A stretch of 64,000 nt of DNA, taken from Vreelandella olivaria (GTDB lineage Bacteria > Pseudomonadota > Gammaproteobacteria > Pseudomonadales > Halomonadaceae). The stretch covers positions 682,001 to 746,000 of the forward strand of contig AP019416.1 in assembly GCA_004295565.1 (NCBI GenBank), read 5' to 3'. Below, in pieces: positions 1 to 9,810 of this stretch (position 1 is its first letter; every line of letters begins with the position of its first letter). The translations under genes and the position numbers were made by a program. The notes under the pieces were generated by a model. That model searched no databases. It was not told the origin of the DNA and saw only the letters and a program-made list of their open reading frames with translations.

Positions 1-521
1 TCGGGGTCGGCGCGTTTAACGATTTTGCCGGGGATGCCCACCACCGTGGCGCCCGGCGGTACTTCCTTGGTGACCACGGCATTAGAGCCAATTTTCGCCC
101 CAGCGCCGACCGTAAAGGGCCCCAGTATTTTGGCACCCGCGCCGACAATGACTCCATCCCCCAAAGTGGGGTGGCGCTTGCCTTTGTTCCAGCTGGTGCC
201 GCCCAGAGTGACACCTTGATAAAGCGTAACGTTATCGCCCACTAACGCTGTTTCGCCAATCACCACGCCCATGCCGTGATCAATAAAAAACCGCCGACCA
301 ATCGTGGCGCCCGGGTGAATTTCAATGCCGGTGAGCCAGCGTGAAAATGTCGATAGCGTCCGTGCCAGCCACTTGAGGTTTTTTTTCCACAGCCAGTGGC
401 CACAGCGATGCAGCAACAGGGCGTGCAGGCCCGGGTAGTTGGTCAGCACCTCAAGAAAGTTACGTGCGGCCGGGTCGCGGTCAAATACGCTGTTGATGTC
501 TTCACGTAGACGTTGAAACAT
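1..521 (-). CDS. cysE: Serine O-acetyltransferase, partial at left edge
   Basis: Transfers an acetyl group from acetyl-CoA to L-serine, the first committed step of cysteine synthesis in the cytoplasm. The translation has the short N-terminal helical part ([18 protein letters not shown]) followed by a left-handed hexapeptide-repeat region with [11 protein letters not shown] and [20 protein letters not shown], which match CysE closely, including the catalytic-type [10 protein letters not shown] segment. The start is the ATG at 521. The gene runs off the window, so roughly the last third may be missing. This short form (N-terminus [19 protein letters not shown]) matches the version found next to iscR in Pseudomonas-like genomes. 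The trmJ gene lies upstream on the same strand, as in relatives. No frameshift is seen. Confidence 0.93.
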   Translation of the reverse strand, partial: MFQRLREDINSVFDRDPAARNFLEVLTNYPGLHALLLHRCGHWLWKKNLKWLARTLSTFSRWLTGIEIHPGATIGRRFFIDHGMGVVIGETALVGDNVTLYQGVTLGGTSWNKGKRHPTLGDGVIVGAGAKILGPFTVGAGAKIGSNAVVTKEVPPGATVVGIPGKIVKRADP

Positions 522-688
522 GAGGTGTTCCTTGGCGTTAAAGGGCTGCGTCTGGCTATTGAACTATTAGAACGGATTCTTGAAATATCGCCGGTTCCTG
601 GAATATCAATAGAGAAATCACGTTAGCAGAATAGCGAAGTTGGGGCACGCAGCGTCAACTTCAAGTTTAACGCTGCTGCTCTCACTGT

Positions 689-1453
689 TTACGGCTTGGG
701 TGGCTTGATGTTCGCCGCCTTCTCGGTGGCCGACAAAATCCCGCGTAGAATATTCATTTCCATACGCTCTGGGCGTGCGCGCAGGTAGAGGCGGCGCAGT
801 CTCGCCATTAGCTGTCGTGGCTGATCAGGGTCGTGGAAATCAATGCCAATCAGCGTGCGCTCTAAGTGCTCGAAGTAGCGCTCTAGCTCGGCGTGGGTGG
901 CCAGGTCATCGTTATCGCTGGGCACTGGTGCGGACGCACCCGCTTGGCCATCTGCTTGATTTAGCCAGGCCATACGGCACTCATAGGCGAGCACTTGCAC
1001 CGCCGCAGCCAGATTGAGCGAGCTAAAGTCGGCATTGGTGGGAATATGTACGTGGGCGTGACAGCGTTGTAATTCAGCGTTGGTAAGACCGCTGTCCTCG
1101 CGACCAAATACCAGTGCCACCTTTGATTCATCAGCCTGGCACTCGGCGGGCAGCCGGTCAGCTAATTCCCGCGGTGAGAGCATTGGCCAGGGCAGGGTGC
1201 GCGAGCGAGCGCTGGCACCCACGGCCAGGGTGCAGTCGGCTACTGCGTCTTCCAGGGTAGCGTGAACCTTGGCTTGGTGAAGCAGGTGATCCGCACCGGA
1301 AGCGCGGGAAATACTTTCCTGGGTAATCACCTCACAACGAGGGGCGACCAGGGCCAAATCGGCCAACCCCATATTGTGCATGGCGCGGGCGACGCCGCCG
1401 ATGTTACCGGGATGGCTGGTGCCGATAAGAACAATGCGAATGCGCTCAAGCAT
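689..1453 (-). CDS. trmJ: tRNA (cytidine/uridine-2'-O-)-methyltransferase TrmJ
   Basis: SpoU/TrmH-class SAM-dependent enzyme that methylates the 2'-OH of nucleotide 32 in tRNAs. The protein is 254 residues from the ATG at 1453. The reading frame stays open further upstream to 1768, but that extension overlaps the divergent suhB and has no family resemblance. Motifs seen: N-terminal RIVLIGTSHPGNIGGVARAM (SPOUT motif 1), LVFGREDSGLTNAEL (motif 2) and IPTNADFSSLNLAAAVQVL (motif 3, the trefoil-knot SAM site). A C-terminal tail, about residues 165-254, is typical of TrmJ. It is divergent from suhB and next to cysE, a conserved gammaproteobacterial arrangement. Confidence 0.93.
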   Translation of the reverse strand: MLERIRIVLIGTSHPGNIGGVARAMHNMGLADLALVAPRCEVITQESISRASGADHLLHQAKVHATLEDAVADCTLAVGASARSRTLPWPMLSPRELADRLPAECQADESKVALVFGREDSGLTNAELQRCHAHVHIPTNADFSSLNLAAAVQVLAYECRMAWLNQADGQAGASAPVPSDNDDLATHAELERYFEHLERTLIGIDFHDPDQPRQLMARLRRLYLRARPERMEMNILRGILSATEKAANIKPPKP

Positions 1454-1634
1454 GAATAAGGCTCGGTGAATAAAGAGGGTGATTATTATCGCGTAAAGCG
1501 CGCAGTCTAGCATGAGTCGGTGGTATGCCCGAGAGCGGTCTGCTAGAATTGCGCGCCAAAGGCGGCCCCTGCGCCTACTTAATGCTCTATGCTTAGCATC
1601 ACGTTCTTTAACATCACTGTCACAAGGCCCGATC

Positions 1635-2428
1635 ATGAATCCGATGGTCCAATTTACGTTGCGTGCTGCACGCGGCGCCGTTGAACACTTCCTACGCGTA
1701 CGCGAACGTATTGAAAACGCGCACGATGAATTTAACCTTGACCGCCTGCTCGACGAGACGGCGCGCAAGGCCGAAGCGACGATTGTTCAGCAGTTGGAGC
1801 GCGGTTATCCCCAGCACGGTGTTACCGGCCGCTTCACCCGCATCGCGCAGGAGAAGGCGAAGGCGCGGATATCGTCTGGAAAATTGAACCAATGCACGGC
1901 TACTCCAATTTAGCCGTCGCCGGTAAGGGCTTTGCACTCTCAGTGGTGTGTCTTATCAAAGGTCGTCCCGAACACGCAGTGATTATCTGCCCGTTCGCCG
2001 ACGATGAATATATCGCCAGCCGCGGTCGCGGCGCCCAGCACAACGACAAGCGCATGCGCGTTAGCAAGCCGACCGCCATCAGCGGTACGCGCATGGCCAT
2101 GAGCCTGCCGGAAGTTTGGCTGCGCCCGCGCAATTTACCTGCCTATTTAACCGTTTCACAGCAGCTTGCCCCGCAGATAGAAAATCTGTTGGCCACGGGC
2201 TGTGGGCTGCTGGATTTGTGTGAGTTGGCCACCGGGCGAGTGGATAGTGCTTTTGTGCTTGGCTTGGAAGAGCAGGATATGTTGGTCGGCACGCTGTTCC
2301 TGAAAGAGGCAGGCGCCTTAATGGGCACGCCGGATGGCCAGCCCACAGTGAAAGTGGAAGGGCAGTTAATGGCCGCTGGGCCGCGTCTCTACAAGGCGCT
2401 GATCAAGCAGCTAACGCCGCACTTCTAA
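1635..2428 (+). CDS. suhB: SuhB/inositol-monophosphatase family protein, catalytic motifs altered (frameshift near 1865-1880)
   Basis: Two frames join near 1870 to give about 264 residues, the normal SuhB length. The N-terminus (MNPMVQFTLRAARGAVEHF) and the C-terminal part (GCGLLDLCELATGRVDSAF, then LFLKEAGALMG) align with SuhB. The metal-binding motifs do not: where the family has IDPLDGTTN this protein reads IEPMHGYSN, and the upstream GEESG-type motif is absent (GRFTRIAQEK). The Asp in the WD motif region is kept as EEQDMLVG. In E. coli SuhB is also a transcription antitermination factor for rRNA operons, a role that does not need phosphatase activity. I infer that this copy may be a non-catalytic SuhB. 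The frameshift lies before the altered motif, so it cannot explain it. The gene is divergent from trmJ. Confidence 0.85.
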
Positions 2429-2454
2429 GCCACAAGGTTAAGTCTGAAAAGACG

Positions 2455-2492
2455 AAAAAAGCCCCTGCTGGGTTTCCAGCAGGGGCTTTTTG
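2455..2492. terminator. Bidirectional intrinsic terminator between suhB and secF
   Basis: An 11-bp perfect inverted repeat, GCCCCTGCTGG with loop GTTT and CCAGCAGGGGC, is preceded by an A-run and followed by a T-run. It can therefore end transcription from both convergent genes. Confidence 0.9.
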
Positions 2493-2525
2493 TAGGCTAA
2501 ATAAGATGAGTAAAGAGAGGCGCCG

Positions 2526-3452
2526 TTAAGGCAGTTCTTCCTCTTCTTCGTCCAGCTCTTTCTTGGTGGGAATCAAATCTTCCCGCGACAGTTTGAGCGG
2601 TAGCAGTAGCGCCGCAGCAATATAGATCGATGAGAAGGTGCCCACCACGATACCGACCAGTAGCGCAATGGCGAAGTTCTCGATCATATCCCCGCCCAAC
2701 AGTAGCAGCGCGAGCAGCACCAGTACGGTGGTGCCCGAGGTTGCCAGTGTGCGCGAGAGCGTGGCGTTAATCGCTTCATTGAAGATCTGCGGCATGTCGT
2801 CGATCCGCGAGGTGCGGATGGCTTCGCGGACGCGATCGTAAACCACGATGGTATCGTTCAACGAGTAGCCGATAACCGCCAGGATCGCCGCCAATACGGT
2901 AAGGTCGAAATCGAGCTGAAACAGCGCAAAAACGCCGACCACAATCAACACATCGTGCAGTAGCGCCAGCAGGGCGCCGATCGCAAACTTGTACTGAAAG
3001 CGGAAGGCGACGTAGAGCATTACCACGCCGAGGGCGACCAGCATGCCCAGCCCACTCTGGTCACGCAGTTGATCACCCACCTGGGAGCCAACAAACTCAG
3101 AGCGCACAAGATCCACGCTATCGCCACTGGAGCGCAGCAGGTTAACGACCTCACCGCCTACGTCGGCATCAAACGCCTGCTGAAGACGAATCAAGACTTC
3201 AGTTGAGGCTCCAAAGGTTTGCACGGAGACATCCTGGAAGCCGCTATCTTCAAGCAGTACCCGAATGGCGTCTAATGAAGGGGCTGCGCCGTAGCGCACC
3301 TCAACTAGCGTGCCGCCGGTAAAGTCCAGCCCGAAGTTGAGCTGTAGAATAATGATGGCAGCAATCGACGCGATTAACATGACAGCCGAGGCGATGTACG
3401 CAAACTTGCGCCGCCCCATAAAGTCGATTTGCAGATGTGATAGGGGTTTCAT
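2526..3452 (-). CDS. secF: Protein translocase subunit SecF
   Basis: Inner-membrane partner of SecD. The SecDF complex uses the proton gradient to help pull secreted proteins through SecYEG. The protein has 308 residues from the ATG at 3452, which follows a good ribosome site (AGAGGTG); a GTG six bases upstream is possible. Visible features are the first membrane helix (about 15-35), then the DFTGGTLVEVR signature of the first periplasmic loop, and five further helices in the C-terminal half, including GYSLNDTIVVYDRVRE and a conserved TLSRTLATSGTT segment. An acidic tail (DEEEEELP) ends the protein. It lies 21 bases downstream of secD on the same strand. No frameshift is seen. Confidence 0.96.
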   Translation of the reverse strand: MKPLSHLQIDFMGRRKFAYIASAVMLIASIAAIIILQLNFGLDFTGGTLVEVRYGAAPSLDAIRVLLEDSGFQDVSVQTFGASTEVLIRLQQAFDADVGGEVVNLLRSSGDSVDLVRSEFVGSQVGDQLRDQSGLGMLVALGVVMLYVAFRFQYKFAIGALLALLHDVLIVVGVFALFQLDFDLTVLAAILAVIGYSLNDTIVVYDRVREAIRTSRIDDMPQIFNEAINATLSRTLATSGTTVLVLLALLLLGGDMIENFAIALLVGIVVGTFSSIYIAAALLLPLKLSREDLIPTKKELDEEEEELP

Positions 3453-3473
3453 TACCACCTCTTAAGTTCTGGG

Positions 3474-5340
3474 CTAAGCATGTGGATTAAATCCACAGCT
3501 TTTGACGGGTTTGCTGCCATAAACCAAGTTGACCATGGCGCGGGTCACCATTAGAGCGGTGAACAGCGACGTCAAAATGCCGATAGAGAGCGTAACCGCA
3601 AACCCTTTGACGGGGCCGGTACCAATCGAAAACAGGATAACGGCTACCAGCAGCGTGGTGATGTTAGCGTCGACGATGGATGAAAAGGCGCGTTCGTAGC
3701 CAGCTTGGATGGCCTGCTGGACGGACATGCCGTTACGCAGCTCTTCGCGTATTCGCTCAAAAATCAGTACGTTAGCATCCACCGCCATGCCCAGTGTCAG
3801 CACGATACCGGCAATGCCCGGCAGCGTTAGCGTGGCGCCCAGCATCGACATCACCGCGACCAGCAGCGTTAAGTTCAGTGCCAGGGCGATGTTGGCAAAC
3901 ACACCAAACACCTTGTAGCGCACCAGCATAAACAGCACGACCAGGAGCAGACCAATCTGCACTGAAAGCAGTCCACGCTCGATATTTTCAGCGCCCAGGC
4001 TTGGCCCGATCGTACGCTCTTGCACAAAGTAGATGGGGGCTGCCAGGGAGCCAGAGCGCAGTAGCAAGGCCAGTTCCGCAGCTTCCGTTGGCGAGTCTAA
4101 CCCGGTGATTCGGAAGCTGTTGCCCAGGGCGCTCTGAATCGTCGCCAGACTAATCAGACCACGCTCAACATAGGGCTCGCGCTCAATGGTCTCTTCACCC
4201 GTTTCCGGATCGACCACGACGGTGTCTTCACTCTTATGCTCAATGAACAGCACCGCCATATTGCGACCGATATTGGTGCGCGTGGCGCGATTCATCAGCG
4301 TGCCACCGGTGCCATCCAGGTTGATGTTGACCTGGGGCGGCCATTTTCATCGAAGCTGTTGCTGGCACTGGAAACACTGTCACCGGTAATAATCACATCG
4401 CGCATTAGCTCTGCTGAGCGTGCTGGGTCGTTACGGAAGGTAAGCGTTTCGGTTTCGTTATCCGGTGTGTCGTTGCGTGCTTCCAAGCGGAATTCCAGGT
4501 TGGCCGTCGCACCGACAATACGCTTGGCCGCCACGGTGTCTTGAACACCGGGCAGTTCTACAACGATTTGGTTGGGGCCTTGGCGCTGCACCATGGGCTC
4601 CGCAACCCCAGCTCGTTGACCCGGTTGCGCAGGGTGGTCAAGTTCTGGTTGATCGCGTAATCCTGAATTTCGCTGACCGATTGATCACTAAGCGTCATGA
4701 CGAGCGTCGAGGCACGACCATCGCCTTCGCTGCTGTATTCAAAGTCAGGGAAATCACGGCTGATCAGGCGCCTTGCTGTATCGCGGTCTTCGCTGCTGGC
4801 AAAATCGATCGACAGCGTGCGCTCTTCGACATCGGTATTACGATAACGAATACGCTCACTGCGTAGCAGCTCACGCATGGCGCTGGCGTTAACCTCCAGG
4901 CGCTGGGTAAGCGCGGCATCCATATCCACTTCGAGCAGGAAGTGCACACCGCCGCGTAAATCAAGACCCAGCGTCATGGGCGAGGCGGAGAATGCCTGAA
5001 GCCATTCGGGGGTGGCTTCGGCGAGGTTCAGCGCTACCGTTGCATCATCGCCTAACAGGTCAGAGGCAATGTCGCGCGCGTTGAGTTGATCATCGTCATG
5101 GCGCAAACGAATGAGCCACTGCCCGTTCTCTTCTTCGAGGCCTTTGATCTCGATATCGTTTTCGCTAAGCGCGGTTTCAACGCGGTCTATCTGGCGCGCA
5201 TCCAGCGAGTCGCCTTGGGCGCTGCTGATTTGGATGGCGGGATCTGCGGGAAATAGATTGGGAAGCGAGTAGATAAGGCCAACCACCAGGACGACCAGTA
5301 TCAGTAGATACTTCCACAGGGGTAACGGTTGAGCATGCAA
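3474..5340 (-). CDS. secD: Protein translocase subunit SecD (two frameshifts)
   Basis: About 621 residues when three frames are joined near 4600 and near 4330, matching normal SecD. The N-terminal membrane helix ([18 protein letters not shown]) is followed by the large periplasmic domain with the conserved [32 protein letters not shown] and [10 protein letters not shown]. The C-terminal six-helix region contains [17 protein letters not shown]. The first break is in a run of G (CTGGGGTTG, where one more G restores [11 protein letters not shown]), which points to a base-calling error. An intact essential protein is the likely reality. It forms an operon with yajC upstream and secF downstream. 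Confidence 0.95.
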
Positions 5341-5365
5341 GCCCTGCCTTCAATTACAAACGGAA

Positions 5366-5394
5366 TGCTGTGCACGGACACGCCGTGCACAGCA
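5366..5394. other. Perfect 12-bp hairpin between yajC and secD
   Basis: TGCTGTGCACGG, a 5-base loop, then CCGTGCACAGCA. It sits in the 129-base spacer between yajC and secD. No T-run follows on the minus strand, so it is more likely an mRNA-processing or attenuation structure than a full terminator. Confidence 0.6.
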
Positions 5395-5421
5395 AAGTTC
5401 ACCATCATTCATACCATGTCA

Positions 5422-5456
5422 CCCCTGCCGGGGTGGCTGGCACTAATCGGCAGGGG
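5422..5456. other. Second inverted repeat in the yajC-secD spacer
   Basis: Arms CCCCTGCCG (5422-5430) and CGGCAGGGG (5448-5456) can pair in the yajC-secD transcript. With the 12-bp hairpin next to it, the spacer can form two consecutive stem-loops between co-transcribed genes of the translocase. Confidence 0.5.
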
Positions 5457-5469
5457 GGCGTTACACGGC

Positions 5470-5796
5470 TTAGATGGACTTGATGGTGCCTTTAGGCAGT
5501 ACGGCGGCAACGGCGTTCTTCTGCACGTTAACTTCGGTGCCTTCAGAGATCTCGATGGTGAGAAATTCGTCGCTCACCTTGGTGATACGGCCCACCAAAC
5601 CGCCGCCAATGACGATTTCGTCGCCTTTATCCAAGTTCGACACCAGCTGTTTGTGCTGCTTCGCACGCTTGGCCTGGGGGCGCCACAACAGGAAATAGAA
5701 AATCAGCACGAAGCCGACCAGCATGACGATTTGCGCAATACCACCGCCAGCGGCGGCTTCTTGGGCATGAGCTGGTGAGATGAAGAAATCCAGCAT
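5470..5796 (-). CDS. yajC: Preprotein translocase accessory subunit YajC
   Basis: Small single-pass inner-membrane protein that associates with SecDF. The 108 residues include a membrane helix at about 20-40 (IAQIVMLVGFVLIFYFLLWRPQ), directly followed by the family's RPQAKRAKQHKQL segment, then a small beta-rich cytoplasmic domain (DEIVIGGGLVGRITKV). Length is typical. It lies upstream of secD and downstream of tgt on the same strand, as in E. coli and Pseudomonas. No frameshift. Confidence 0.96.
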   Translation of the reverse strand: MLDFFISPAHAQEAAAGGGIAQIVMLVGFVLIFYFLLWRPQAKRAKQHKQLVSNLDKGDEIVIGGGLVGRITKVSDEFLTIEISEGTEVNVQKNAVAAVLPKGTIKSI

Positions 5797-5918
5797 TGCA
5801 GAGAACTCCTGAGTTAGAAAAGCTTAGGTTTTTAGATGCTTGGTTTTGAAAAGCTTGGTTTTTTAAAACATGGCCAAACAGTTTAAACCACGCGGCAAGG
5901 CGCGTGGCGATTAATTCG

Positions 5919-7111
<1,193 letters not shown>

Positions 7112-7132
7112 TCAACAATCAGCAGTCAGCCA

Positions 7133-8164
7133 CTAGCGGGTCAGCAGCATGGCATCGCCGTAGCTAAAAAACGCATAGCGCTCGGCGACTGCCCGTTGGT
7201 AGGCATGCATGATGGTGTCGTAGCCCACAAAGGCAGAGACCAGCATCAGCAGCGTCGATTCAGGCAAATGGAAATTGGTAATTAAAGCATCCACACAGCG
7301 CCACTGGTAACCGGGGTAGATAAAAATGTCGGTGTCACCACTATAGGGCGCGATCTGCCCATCACTGCTTTTCATGCAGGCGCTCTCCAGGCAGCGCACG
7401 CTGGTGGTGCCGACCGCTACTACACGTTTGCCTGCTGCCAGGGTCTCGCGTACCTGCCGGCAGGTCTCTTCGGTAACCTCGATCCACTCACTATGCATAT
7501 GGTGTTCAAGAATATTGTCCACCCGCACCGGCTGAAAGGTGCCCGCGCCCACATGTAGGGTAACAAAGGCGCGGTTGATGCCTTTATCCGCCAGGGCATC
7601 CAGCAGCGGCTGATCAAAGTGCAGCCCAGCGGTCGGCGCCGCCACTGCACCATCACGCCGGGCATAAACGGTCTGGTAGCGTTCACGGTCGCTCAGCTCG
7701 TCTTCCCGGGTGATATAGGGTGGCAGCGGCATATGGCCGTGCTTTTCCAGCAGCGCGATCATCGGCGTATCGCCCAAAAAGCGCAGCTCGAACAGCGCAT
7801 CACGACGACCTTCTACGACGGCGTGAACATCGCCTTCGAAAATCAGCTCGGTACCGGGTTTCGGCGATTTGCTCGAACGAATATGCGCCAAGCCACGGTG
7901 AGCATCCAGCGGGCGCTCAAGCAGCATCTCTACTTTGCCGCCGCTGGCCTTATGGCCGTGCAGGCGCGCTGGAATCACGCGAGTGTCGTTAAACACCAAT
8001 AGGTCGCCGGGCTCTAAAAGCTCAAGCAAATCAGGAAAACGGCGATGCTCCAGCGCACCGCTCTGCCCATCCACGCACAGCAAACGGCAGTCGCTACGCT
8101 GTTCAGAAGGGTAGCGAGCAATTAATTCGTCGGGTAGTTCGTAATGAAAATCCGCGCGTTGCAT
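7133..8164 (-). CDS. queA: S-adenosylmethionine:tRNA ribosyltransferase-isomerase
   Basis: Converts preQ1-modified tRNA to epoxyqueuosine using the ribosyl part of SAM, the step after Tgt. The protein is 343 residues, the usual size. Motifs: [19 protein letters not shown] at the N-terminus, [49 protein letters not shown] and [16 protein letters not shown]. No frameshift. It precedes tgt on the same strand and is divergent from the tRNA-Leu gene. Confidence 0.96.
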   Translation of the reverse strand: MQRADFHYELPDELIARYPSEQRSDCRLLCVDGQSGALEHRRFPDLLELLEPGDLLVFNDTRVIPARLHGHKASGGKVEMLLERPLDAHRGLAHIRSSKSPKPGTELIFEGDVHAVVEGRRDALFELRFLGDTPMIALLEKHGHMPLPPYITREDELSDRERYQTVYARRDGAVAAPTAGLHFDQPLLDALADKGINRAFVTLHVGAGTFQPVRVDNILEHHMHSEWIEVTEETCRQVRETLAAGKRVVAVGTTSVRCLESACMKSSDGQIAPYSGDTDIFIYPGYQWRCVDALITNFHLPESTLLMLVSAFVGYDTIMHAYQRAVAERYAFFSYGDAMLLTR

Positions 8165-8239
8165 GGGTAATGGCTCTTAACGTTGATCAAACAGGCGGCA
8201 TAGGATAGCGCTTTGGCTGCATAAAGTCAGTCAATGTGA

Positions 8240-8267
8240 TTGACCTACCTCGACATTTACGTATAAT
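8240..8267 (+). promoter_or_regulatory. Sigma-70 promoter of tRNA-Leu
   Basis: TTGACC (8240-8245), 16-base spacer and a perfect TATAAT (8262-8267), followed 11 bases later by the first base of the tRNA. Confidence 0.85.
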
Positions 8268-8278
8268 GCGCAGCCATT

Positions 8279-8365
8279 GCCGGTGTGGCGGAATTGGTAG
8301 ACGCAGCGGATTCAAAATCCGCCGCCTTTACGGGTGTGCCAGTTCGAGTCTGGCCACCGGCACCA
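8279..8365 (+). tRNA. tRNA-Leu (anticodon CAA)
   Basis: 87 bases with 7-bp acceptor stem GCCGGTG/CACCGGC, D-arm GGCGGAATTGGTAGACGC, anticodon stem GCGGA/TCCGC around loop TTCAAAA (anticodon CAA), a long variable arm typical of leucine tRNAs, T-arm with GTTCGAGTC, discriminator A and an encoded CCA. Its 3' part is repeated at 11635-11684, so it served as an integration target. Confidence 0.97.
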
Positions 8366-8366
8366 A
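8317..8366. repeat. attachment-site repeat, left copy (inside tRNA-Leu)
   Basis: 50 bases from the anticodon stem to just past CCA, identical to 11635-11684. Similarity continues, with a few mismatches, through the terminator to about 8408 and 11728. Confidence 0.85.
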
Positions 8367-8376
8367 CTTTAAAATC

Positions 8377-8397
8377 AGGCACTTAGGTGCCTTTTTG
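8377..8397 (+). terminator. Intrinsic terminator of tRNA-Leu
   Basis: AGGCAC, short loop, GTGCCT and a T-run directly after the tRNA. A second, slightly changed copy of this hairpin follows the right-hand repeat near 11695-11716. Confidence 0.85.
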
Positions 8398-8479
8398 TGT
8401 CTGTAATTCCTATCGTATGCGTGTTTGGTCGCGTTTTGGTCGCACTCCCCACAAATATATTTGTTGACGCCTGCAAGAT

Positions 8480-8497
8480 TGTAGCTTTTAGGCTACA
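8480..8497 (+). promoter_or_regulatory. Inverted repeat upstream of TA locus 1 (probable operator)
   Basis: TGTAGC, six bases, GCTACA, placed just before the ATG at 8506 and after a TTGACG at 8464-8469. Position and symmetry fit autoregulation by the antitoxin. Confidence 0.55.
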
Positions 8498-8505
8498 TTG
8501 TTTTT

Positions 8506-8838
8506 ATGACGTCACTCTCGCATTACTTGACCGTGGATGGTCATGATCCCTTCCAAGCTTGGTTAGATGCTACCAAGGCGAAAGATCGGCAGGCTGCTAT
8601 GCGCGTATTAACGCGCCTTAACCGACTTGTAGCCGGTAATGCAGGCGATACTAAAAGCGTAGGCGACGGTGTGATGGAGCTTCGTATCGACTATGGCCCA
8701 GGCTATCGCGTCTATTACGCTAAAGTGGGAAGACGATTGGTTCTGCTACTAACCGGCGGTACTAAAAAACGCCAGCAGGCTGACATTGAACAGGCTAAGG
8801 CATTTTTAGTGGATTACCGTAAGAGGTTGAAGAAATGA
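8506..8838 (+). CDS. TA toxin, RelE/HigB (Gp49-like) family
   Basis: 110 residues. The C-terminal half has the family pattern: GVMELRIDYGPGYRVYY, then VLLLTGGTKKRQQADIEQAK and a basic tail (YRKRLKK). Proteins of this family are ribosome-dependent mRNA interferases; activity is inferred, not shown. It overlaps the antitoxin gene by 4 bases (ATGA), the toxin-first order usual for HigBA-like pairs. It is the first gene inside the tRNA-Leu island and probably stabilises it. Confidence 0.85.
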   Translation: MTSLSHYLTVDGHDPFQAWLDATKAKDRQAAMRVLTRLNRLVAGNAGDTKSVGDGVMELRIDYGPGYRVYYAKVGRRLVLLLTGGTKKRQQADIEQAKAFLVDYRKRLKK

Positions 8839-9140
8839 AAAGCCATGATGATGCTGTGATTACCATGCTACGTGAAGATCCTGATATGGCTATCGATTAT
8901 TTACGCACCGCTTTTGATGAGTTGGATGAGGAAGGCGGGGAAACGGCCTTTCTAATGGCGCTTCGCCATGTGGTGGAGGCCCAGGGTGGAATGGCAGTCG
9001 TTGCTGAACGGGCCAAGCTATCAAGAGAAAGCTTGTATCGTGCGTTATCGCCTAAGGGTAACCCTACCTTGCGCACGATGACCGCGGTCATCAAAGCTAC
9101 TGGCGTACATTTTCATGACTTAACCCGGCAGGCTTCGTGA
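8835..9140 (+). CDS. TA antitoxin, HigA-like HTH protein
   Basis: 101 residues with a helix-turn-helix of the addiction-module-antidote type: MAVVAERAKLSRESLYRALS, then NPTLRTMTAVIKATGVHFH. The N-terminal part (about 1-40) is helical and acidic and probably contacts the toxin. Translation is coupled to the toxin through the ATGA overlap. It likely represses the pair from the inverted repeat at 8480-8497. Confidence 0.85.
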   Translation: MKSHDDAVITMLREDPDMAIDYLRTAFDELDEEGGETAFLMALRHVVEAQGGMAVVAERAKLSRESLYRALSPKGNPTLRTMTAVIKATGVHFHDLTRQAS

Positions 9141-9275
9141 GTGAATCACTTAGAAGCCCCGAGCTAGAGAGGGCGCGCCGCTAGTTGAAGCAAACAGGGA
9201 CGGGTACCAACTAGCACAACGGGTTGTGGATAGATGGTATCTAGGGGAAGGCATTGTGGATAAAGTAGTAAAGGA
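9141..9275. other. Non-coding stretch after TA locus 1
   Basis: No convincing gene is seen on either strand. A long minus-strand frame crossing 9150-9482 has no family pattern and overlaps better-supported small plus-strand frames. Confidence 0.4.
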
Positions 9276-9386
9276 ATGGATGAATCTGTAAGAGAAGCGT
9301 TTAGCCAAATAATGAAAATGGCTCTCCTGTTCACAGGGGTAGCCATTATTTTTATATGGGTGGAAAGTAGATTGTTGAAAAATTGA
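9276..9386 (+). CDS. Possible 36-residue single-pass membrane peptide
   Basis: Reading from the ATG at 9276 gives a short charged N-terminus (MDESVREAFSQIMK), one hydrophobic helix (MALLFTGVAIIFIW) and a basic end (VESRLLKN). A Shine-Dalgarno-like AAGGA touches the start, which is closer than normal. Not recognised. The same organisation (short soluble part, one helix, charged tail) recurs in the next ORF, which supports it weakly. Confidence 0.35.
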   Translation: MDESVREAFSQIMKMALLFTGVAIIFIWVESRLLKN

Positions 9387-9414
9387 AAAATAAAAGACGA
9401 AAGGGGAAGAAGTA

Positions 9415-9624
9415 GTGGAGAGTTTCGACAGAATGTTTACTAGTGCATTGAAAGATTTTGATGCAGGATTACAACAGGCCATTTATTATTCAATTTTCAT
9501 TGATATTGTGTTGTTAATATCGCTCGGTATATTTGTATGGTGCTGCTGTGTATATGTGATTAATTATAAAAGGCTTGTGGATGAGAGTGTGAGGGTGAAA
9601 AAATCAGAAAAATTTTCTTCATGA
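9415..9624 (+). CDS. Small membrane protein, 69 residues, unknown
   Basis: GTG start at 9415 preceded by AAGGGGAAG. The protein has a soluble N-terminus (about 1-22), a strong hydrophobic helix (about 23-48, IFIDIVLLISLGIFVWCCCVY) with three adjacent cysteines, and a basic tail ending in KKSEKFSS. No family recognised. Its stop codon overlaps the ATG of the next small ORF (ATGA). It lies in an AT-richer part of the tRNA-Leu island. It could be a phage-type or TA-type small membrane protein, but the sequence alone does not decide. Confidence 0.5.
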   Translation: MESFDRMFTSALKDFDAGLQQAIYYSIFIDIVLLISLGIFVWCCCVYVINYKRLVDESVRVKKSEKFSS

Positions 9625-9716
9625 AAAAGGCAGAAAGGGAAAGGCTGGAAACAATAAAATTGAAATATGAGTTAGGTATGACTGATAGTTTTAATGAAGT
9701 TAAAAACGTCGAGTGA
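9621..9716 (+). CDS. Possible 31-residue ORF coupled to the small membrane protein
   Basis: ATG at 9621 overlaps the stop of the 69-residue ORF. The peptide is charged and helical (MKKAERERLETIKLKYELGM) and ends in an acidic tail. No family known. The four-base overlap suggests translational coupling; otherwise support is slight. Confidence 0.35.
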   Translation: MKKAERERLETIKLKYELGMTDSFNEVKNVE

Positions 9717-9759
9717 TTTTTCCGTTAAATCTTTTAATAAAATTCAATATAATAAATAA

Positions 9760-9781
9760 AGCCCCGATGGATATCGGGGCT
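9760..9781 (-). terminator. Hairpin downstream of the IS630 element
   Basis: AGCCCCGAT, GGAT, ATCGGGGCT, followed on the minus strand by a T-rich stretch (TTTATTTATTATAT). It may stop transcripts leaving the transposase gene. Confidence 0.55.
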
Positions 9782-9810
9782 GGCAGAAGTGTTTATTTAT
9801 GCGGTGACTA

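Noticed and set aside
1454-1768. N-terminal extension of trmJ
   Set aside because: The open frame crosses into the divergent suhB gene and does not resemble TrmJ; the ATG at 1453 gives the family start.
9150-9482. Minus-strand frame of 110 residues in the tRNA-Leu island
   Set aside because: Composition is unlike a protein, no start signal is seen, and it overlaps better-supported small plus-strand frames.
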